This document shows positions 58,243 to 64,000 of a stretch of DNA of 64,000 bases, one piece after another. The first letter of the stretch is position 1, and every line of letters begins with the position of its first letter. Origin of the DNA: Areca catechu (lineage: Eukaryota; Streptophyta; Magnoliopsida; Arecales; Arecaceae); the NCBI GenBank assembly GCA_021397845.1, contig CM038044.1, positions 82,221,942 through 82,285,941 of the forward strand, in the 5' to 3' direction. Position numbers and translations under genes: made by a program. The notes beneath the pieces are model-generated. The model saw only the letters and a program-made list of their open reading frames with translations, made no database searches and was not told where the DNA came from.

Positions 58243-60665
58243 TGTTAGGGATTTCGGTGCACCGCAGCGGAAGTGTTATTTCAAAATGATGAAATTTGCA
58301 CCATAATCCCTTAGCTAAGATCTTCTTATTCAGGATTAAAACATATATTGAACATTTAAACATACATTGTTAGAATTAGAGTACCAACCTGTAATCGCTA
58401 ATTCCAACAAAGTTGATGTTGAAGGGGCTGATTGAATTCACCAGGCGTCCAAGTGTCCGCCCTCCGATGGTGATCCACACAGAGCAGTGATCAAGACAAC
58501 TCTATCTTCTTTTCAAAGGTTCCTTCTATTGAGTTCTTCTTCCTAGAACTCAATTGCTTGGACTTATGGCTTGAATTCCTCCACACAAAAGCTTGCTTCC
58601 CTTTCTTTGACCCCTTCTCCTCCTTCCACTAAGACCTTGGCCCTTTAGACACCCTTGTCTTGAAGAAAAGACCTTGTCCTAAGAGGACATAGGCTTGTCT
58701 TAAATTGGAGGAGAAATTAAGACAATGATGTCTTAATGTAAGAAAGAAAGGAACAAATAGGAACTCGTTTCTTTCCTTTACCGTCGGAGACTTTTACTTT
58801 TATTCTTGTTCAGTAGCAGAGTTTCGACAGAGGTTTACTTTGTAAAGAAAACAATGCAAGAGCAAGAAAAAAATAAAAGAGTCTTCAGGAGAGGAAGAAA
58901 GAAAAATTAACTCTGTTCTGACTTTCCCGACCCTTTAAATAGAAATCAGATAGGCGCCTACACACCTCTCCGTAATCACTTTCTCACACCCTTCTCAATT
59001 TCTCACACCCCATCCTCCCATCTCATGGCCTTCCAGATTAAATACCACGGCTTTTCTTTAAAGGAAAAATCGCGGTGTTTAAAAAGGAAAGGGGTCGCGA
59101 CTTTTCATCTCCGAAGAGATATTATTTCGCGCGCCCGGGAGGAAACAGCGACTTTTGTCTTTCTTAAAAGACTTCTAGCTGTTGGATTCCAATCCAAAGG
59201 AAGGTGTTTGAGGCGCTAATGAGTAAGAAAGGAGGCCGCCCCAAATAAAATCATCGGAGAAATATTTGGGGCGCGCCAAGAGTCCATGCGCCATGGACTC
59301 TTCCTAATGGCGCGCCAAGAGTCCATAAGCGCATGGACTCTTTGCATTTGGCATGGAAAAACAAAGGGGGCGGATGGGGAGGCTAGCCAAGCTATATGGC
59401 TAGCCAATAGGGTTAGCCATATTCCTATTTTCTCAATTAGGGTCTAATTAGGTCCAATTAGAACCCAATTTGAACCAATCCGGAACCCTAATTCGAATCC
59501 GATTCGAATAGAAGTTAGGGTTTGCAACACCTGCTAGAGTGTTATCCTGCAAAAATAATTTAATTCCAAATTAAACTCTTGATCAATCCTCTTAAGTGTG
59601 TGACCCATTGGGTTCCACATCTAGCCAGTAGTGGGTTCGAATACAAGTTGACCTAATTTGATTAGAACTCTTTCTAATCGATTTAGGTCAAACCGGGCTT
59701 ACCTGATTCGATCAATTAGGACTCTTCCTAACAAGTGATCTTTGAACTTGATCAACCCACAAGACAAGATTGATGTCTAGCAACGTATCATGTCTACCCG
59801 GAAGATATGGAAATTCTGGTGAAATACCAAAATTATCCTTCAGTAGAGAGTTACCGTACAATTAAATCTTTCGATCAGCCTGCACCCAAAAATATAACTA
59901 TGGATATGGATATATGTCAAATCCAATATTATATTTATTTCTAGCTCAATCTCATAATGATGATTCGATTATCTTGATATTAGAAACCATTTCTAATATC
60001 TTTACTTTGATCAAAGATTCCCTGAATCATCATCCGATTGTTGACTAGCTGGATGCAATCTCCTCTTACTAAGAGTGATCGATTCCTTGTTGACCTACTC
60101 ATTACCTTCATATCCAATTCACCATTCCCAGTATCAATCCTGTGCATGTTTCAGTGTCATGATTAGGATTGGACGAAAGAATGGGTTCATGTACATAAGG
60201 TACTTATGGCAGTCTCAGGTTAAAAGATTACTTGTACCACTCCCACTATAAGAACCTTCTATTGACATGTAGCTAAGACTCCATTAGATGTTCTCAAGTT
60301 GGATCATATCAGTGAACTCATTCTCCAATGAGCACCCACATCCCAGTATCAGTGTCATACACAAGTGACTGTGAGAGCAGTCACCCTTTCTGGTATACAT
60401 GGGATGTGCTAGTCTTACCGGAAAACCTTGATCCCCTACTCAGGGTTCCTTTGACTAGGAATACTTTAGATTAAGGTTTTAAGATTTTAGGTCTCACTGG
60501 TATGATCTCATCATAACCCTAAAATCATAGCCCTAATTTATGGGGTTCATCATATAGTATAATCACAGCGTATGATGGAAAAATAATGCCTTTATTTAGA
60601 AAATTGTCAATTACAATGGTTTGGGAGATACAACATAGATTGGCTTGTAGGGCATATCCCTTTCA
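58243..60665 (-). repeat. 5' LTR of element D
   Basis: 2423 bp pairing with 40808-43228; ends TGTTAGGGATTTC and CCCTTTCA on the + strand. Confidence 0.95.
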
Positions 60666-62257
60666 CGAGAAACTTATTTTTTCTCTAATAATGTTTGCTA
60701 AGTGCCTCAGGCCCTATTTCTAAGTGCATTCCATCGTGGTTGTGATGGATTAGCCACTGAGGACCATACTCAGCCACCTCAAAATATCTGGGTGGTTGGC
60801 CAAGTGGTCCTTGATGCTGAGCATGTTTGACATCGCGTATTGACCGAGGTCATCGTAGAAGGCCCAAGTCCTAGCCGACTTCCTGGTCAAGTTCACCGAA
60901 CTCATTGAGGAGCCGGAGCAGACATCCTTGGAGCATCAAGTTGAGCTCGAAGCAGAGGAGGAGCCCTGGATCCTCCACATGGATGGCGCATCCAACTCTG
61001 GTGGGAGCGGAGCAGGCCTTATCCTCGCCAACAGCGATCGGATCATGGTAGAATGTGCTCTCCGCTTGAAATTCACCGCAATAAACAACCAGGCAGAGTA
61101 TGAGGCACTTTTCGTGAGCCTAAAAGTCTCACGCGAGCTGGACGTGCAAAACTTAAAAGTCTTCATTGACTCCCAACTGGTGGCCAGACAAGTTTCCAGA
61201 GAATACGAAGCCAGGGATCACCAGATGATGAAATACCTAGAGTGGGTCCACTCATGCACGGCAGGTTTCCAATGCTTCAACATCTTCCATATCCCCCGCG
61301 GAGAGAATGCCCGTGCGGATGCACTGTCGAGACTCGCAACCTTGCCAGACTCATCACTGGGGTGAGCATACATCAAGTACCTTGAAAATCCAAGCTATGA
61401 AGCCCCGAAGGAGGTGCAGCAAGTCACCTCGAAGCCGAACTGGATGGATAGGTACGTCAGGTACATCACTGATGACACCCTGCCCGAGGACCGCACAAAA
61501 GCCGGCCTCATTAAAAAGAAAGCCTCTCGGTTTGTCCTGATGGAAGGATAGCTTAACCGCCGATCCTACTCCTACCTGCTCTTGAAGTGCCTGAGACCTG
61601 TGGAAGCAGCTTTCGTTCTCTAGGAGATACACGAAGGCCTGTGTGGGAACCACATGGGAGGAAGGATATTGGCATACAAAGCTTTTTGTCTGGGATACTT
61701 CTGGGAGACTATGAGGGAGGACGTCACCGACTTTGTGAAGAGGTGCGACAAATGCCAGCGCCATGCCCAAATACAGCATCACCGGTGGCACCAATCTCAC
61801 AGCTCTCCGCCCCTTGGCCATTCGCCCAGTGGGGAATGGACATCTTAGGGCCATTTTCCCCAGCACCGGGGCAACGGAGGTTCCTGCTGGTGGCCATCGA
61901 CTACTTCACCAAATGGATGGAAGCGGAGCTGCTAGCGTGGATCACAGAAGCTAAGATTCGCCAATTCTTTTGGAAATCAATTATTTTCTACTTCAGACTC
62001 CCCAACTGCATCATCACTGACAATGGACGTCAGTTCGATAATCAAGAGTTCGAAGATTTTTGTGCCGAACATGGCATCCCTCACCACTTTACCTTGGTGG
62101 CTCACCCCTAAACAAATGGGGAAGCCGAAGTAACAAATCGGTCTATCCTCCAAGGACTCAAAACCAGGCTATACCAAGCCAAGGGCAGATGGGCGGGGAA
62201 CTTCCAAGCATTCTATGGGCCTACCACACAATGCCCAGAATGACCATGGACGAAACA
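60666..62257 (+). pseudogene. RNase H, second RNase H and integrase of gypsy element F, cut by G
   Basis: Resumes F pol after D: EKLIFSLIMFAKCLRPYF, then ISGWLAKWSLMLSMFDIAY, AQVLADFL. The added RNase H (60928-61365) reads WILHMDGASNSGGSGAGLIL, NNQAEYEAL, FIDSQLVARQVS and GENARADALSRLA, with Asp, Glu, Asp and Asp in the expected places. Integrase (about 61620-62257) has an H2C2 zinc part (CDKCQRHA), WGMDILGP, ITDNGRQFDN and NGEAEV. Stops include five in the first RNase H tail, TAG near 61622 and TAA at 62109; a frame change lies near 61790. Ends at MTMDET where G starts. Confidence 0.9.
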
Positions 62258-62319
62258 TGATGCAGAACGAAAGCTCTGATACCAAAAATGATGCAGCACG
62301 AAAGCTCTGATACCAAAAA
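62258..62319 (-). repeat. Two 31-bp tandem copies of primer site plus LTR end, element G
   Basis: Units at 62258-62288 and 62289-62319 each read TGATGCAGAACGAAAGC (one C variant), then TCTGATACCAAAAA on the + strand. On the minus strand each is TTTTTGGTATCAGAGC followed by a copy of the LTR terminus. They join F's integrase codons on the left and G's LTR on the right. An ordinary 3' LTR should not be followed by a primer site. Confidence 0.8.
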
Positions 62320-63915
62320 TGATGCAGAACAAATAAAGGGATGCGATGCGGAAGTAAATTAAGATTAACTAATTTTTTTGTTGTTTTTATATGTTTGTAG
62401 AAGTTGGCTTCAAATCAAAGAAAAGTTAACCTAACATTGAAAGATACTAATATGATAATTGAAAGCACAATTTTAAGGAAACTAAATTATCAGAGTAGTT
62501 CAGAAGCAACGGATCGCTGGGGGTTGAGAAACTCCCAGACCTAGGGTTTCGCTCTGAACTTTCAACAGAACAGAAATAAAGAGAAGAGATGGTTTACCTA
62601 ACCAGACAATGATCTTCACAGATTTTGGTGGAAGAACTCTCTCGAGCAGATTGTTGGATCCTCGGATTCAGATATCTTCGCAATGGATCCTCCAATACTG
62701 GTCCTTTGGCGGGTTGGCTTCTCCTGAACTCAAGATCTGGAAGAGAAGAAAAACAATTGATGGAATCAAAGAGTCAAGGGAAAAATTTACCAGGTTGATG
62801 AACTTGAAGATTGAAATTGCTGAAAACTGGATTCTCCTGGAAGCTGATGTGATTTTCCTTGGAACTTGCTCTGGATCTGAAGTAGCCGGACTAGATCTGG
62901 ATGAAGGTGGACGGCCTGGACTTGTAGAGAGAGAGAGGCCGTGGGAGATGGAAGGAGCTAGGGTTTGATGGATTGAAAATAATGATGGGCGGCTAGGGTT
63001 TTGGATTTTTAAGTGGCTAACCTAGGGTTTTGGATAAAGATGGAGATCTCTCACCTCCTCAAGGCTCCAATGGAACCCGGATTACCCCCTCACGGAGCTC
63101 AACACTTAGAATAGTGCGGAAGAAGAGAAAACATAAGTTTGCTCATAAAAAAATTTCTTTCATTCATAGATTGTTTGCAACTTACAAGAGGGATGTAATT
63201 TATAATGCTTTACAAGGGAGAAGGGTTTCATATTTTCCCATGTGGGACTAAAGGAGGGGATCTCCTAATTAGGGCAAATCCCTTACATATGGTTGGCCAA
63301 AATACCAAAAATTAGGATTTGGGTTATAAATGGCAGGTAGATGGCGCCACCTTGCTTGGAATTTTTCAAGAAAATTTTCTTCCTTTCCTGGATGAACTCT
63401 TTTGGACTCCTCCTTTTCTTCCTCCCTAAGTCAAGGCTCTTCCCATCTTTGTTTTAGGTGTTTTTGGCAGGTAATGGGCGCCCCTTGATATTCTCTTCCA
63501 AGAAAAACTTCTTCCCTTCTTTGCTTGGAATCACTTGGGAAAGTCTTGGCCGCCCCCTTGATTTATGCTCTTCTCTTTATCTGGTGCATGAAAGAAGGAA
63601 GTTGCCATCTGTGGAGTGGGGACCAAAGGCTGCTGGATGTGGATATGGCACCCCCTGGACTGGGAGTGTGGCTGGGAGTGTGGTGTCCACTTGCCTGGTC
63701 TTGGGAGAAAATGTAACATCCCTGGTTGAAACCCTAGTCCACTACTGAGTCAACATGACTCAACAAAATAAAATGCAGGTAATGTAGACTCAAGCTAAAT
63801 TGAGTTGATCTAGTCAACTCTTATTACAAACCAAAAACTCTAATTCTTCGGGCAAGGTTAATCAGAGATCCAGATGGAGCTCTGAAGTCTTCTTCTGAGT
63901 CTGGTGCCCGCACCA
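62320..63915 (-). repeat. LTR of minus-strand chromodomain gypsy element G
   Basis: 1596 bp; minus strand TGGTGCGGGCACC to TTTGTTCTGCATCA. The start resembles N's LTR (TGGTGGGGACACC). The pol end lies on its right (63916-64000), so this is G's 3' LTR. No credible coding sequence inside. Confidence 0.75.
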
Positions 63916-64000
63916 ATTCTCCCAGGGTGGGAGGAACTCGACCCTGTCGAGTAAGGCTCAAGTTGGCTCTGGTATCTCTCCAAGAGGTCTGGGTCCAATT
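63916..64000 (-). pseudogene. pol C-terminal tail of gypsy element G (partial)
   Basis: Minus strand encodes LDPDLLERYQSQLEPYSTGS followed by SSSHPGRIG, ending at the LTR. Nearly the same tail as in N (DLLERYVSQSDL, STGSSSSHPGRI), so G belongs to the same gypsy clade. No stop is seen in these 28 codons; whether the full G is intact cannot be judged because it leaves the window. Confidence 0.8.

Larger units (their letters stand above)
40808..60665 (-). mobile_element. Ty1/copia element D, minus strand, split by element E
   Basis: LTRs of 2421 bp (40808-43228) and 2423 bp (58243-60665), an exact CGAGA duplication, purine tract, primer site and complete gag-pol. Element E sits in its gag. By eye the LTR pair has some 55-60 differences (2-3%), more than E's pair (about 27, near 1%), as the nesting demands. 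Same general family as A, E and B but a separate subfamily. Confidence 0.96.
35895..62257 (+). mobile_element. Ty3/gypsy Tat-type element F, split by D and truncated by G
   Basis: 5' LTR, primer region, gag, protease, RT (interrupted by D at 40807/40808), RNase H, an additional RNase H and integrase up to 62257, where G enters. GC-richer than the copia elements. The second RNase H between the gypsy RNase H and integrase is a hallmark of the Tat lineage. The 3' LTR is not in the window. Left target sequence would be CTTAA (35890-35894), not verifiable. Confidence 0.9.

Noticed and set aside
62609..62968. 119-codon frame within the G LTR
   Set aside because: Lies antisense in an LTR, no recognisable domain, no second copy to compare.

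Overview
This window is intergenic DNA from a flowering plant (species not identifiable here), built almost entirely of nested LTR retrotransposons. I see no host gene, rRNA, tRNA or CRISPR array. Plant origin is indicated by Ty1/copia and Ty3/gypsy polyproteins of plant types, initiator-Met tRNA primer sites (TGGTATCAGAGC), a SIRE-like copia, a Tat-type gypsy with a second RNase H, and a chromodomain gypsy.

Layout: (A) + strand copia, 1-9609, 5' LTR cut by the window edge. (Remnant) 9610-9978, minus-strand copia LTR piece. (C) + strand SIRE-like copia, LTR 9979-11553, gag to 12366, continuing at 33238-35894. Two insertions split C. The first is (B), minus-strand copia 12367-33237; its 5' LTR was itself hit by (N), a gypsy-derived element with three LTRs and two internal regions, 20901-31863. 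The second is (F), a Tat-type gypsy, 35895-40807 plus 60666-62257. F was hit by (D), minus-strand copia 40808-60665, and D by (E), + strand copia 46935-56839. (G), a minus-strand chromodomain gypsy, enters F's integrase at 62258 and runs off the right edge. Depth reaches four levels (C>F>D>E). Exact 5-bp target duplications support E (TATGA), D (CGAGA) and N (CCATG); B has GAATT/GAACT.

All gag-pol frames are broken. Most in-frame stops in A, E, F and the N pol tails can be read as C-to-T or G-to-A changes, as expected of methylated, silenced DNA. By eye the LTR pairs differ by about 1% (A, E) and 2-3% (D), in agreement with the nesting order.

The most unusual signals are in untranslated leaders. 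Each of the copia elements A, E, D and B carries four spaced hairpins before gag. The loop sequence is nearly identical within an element but differs between subfamilies, while the stems vary with compensatory changes. A second leader block of about 140 bp, with paired GTGTCTAG-type motifs and a CCAAT/ATTGG hairpin, occurs both in these copia elements and in the gypsy-derived N. N encodes a protein with eleven 14-residue repeats and no recognisable capsid, protease, reverse transcriptase or integrase core. G carries tandem 31-bp copies of its primer site beside its LTR.
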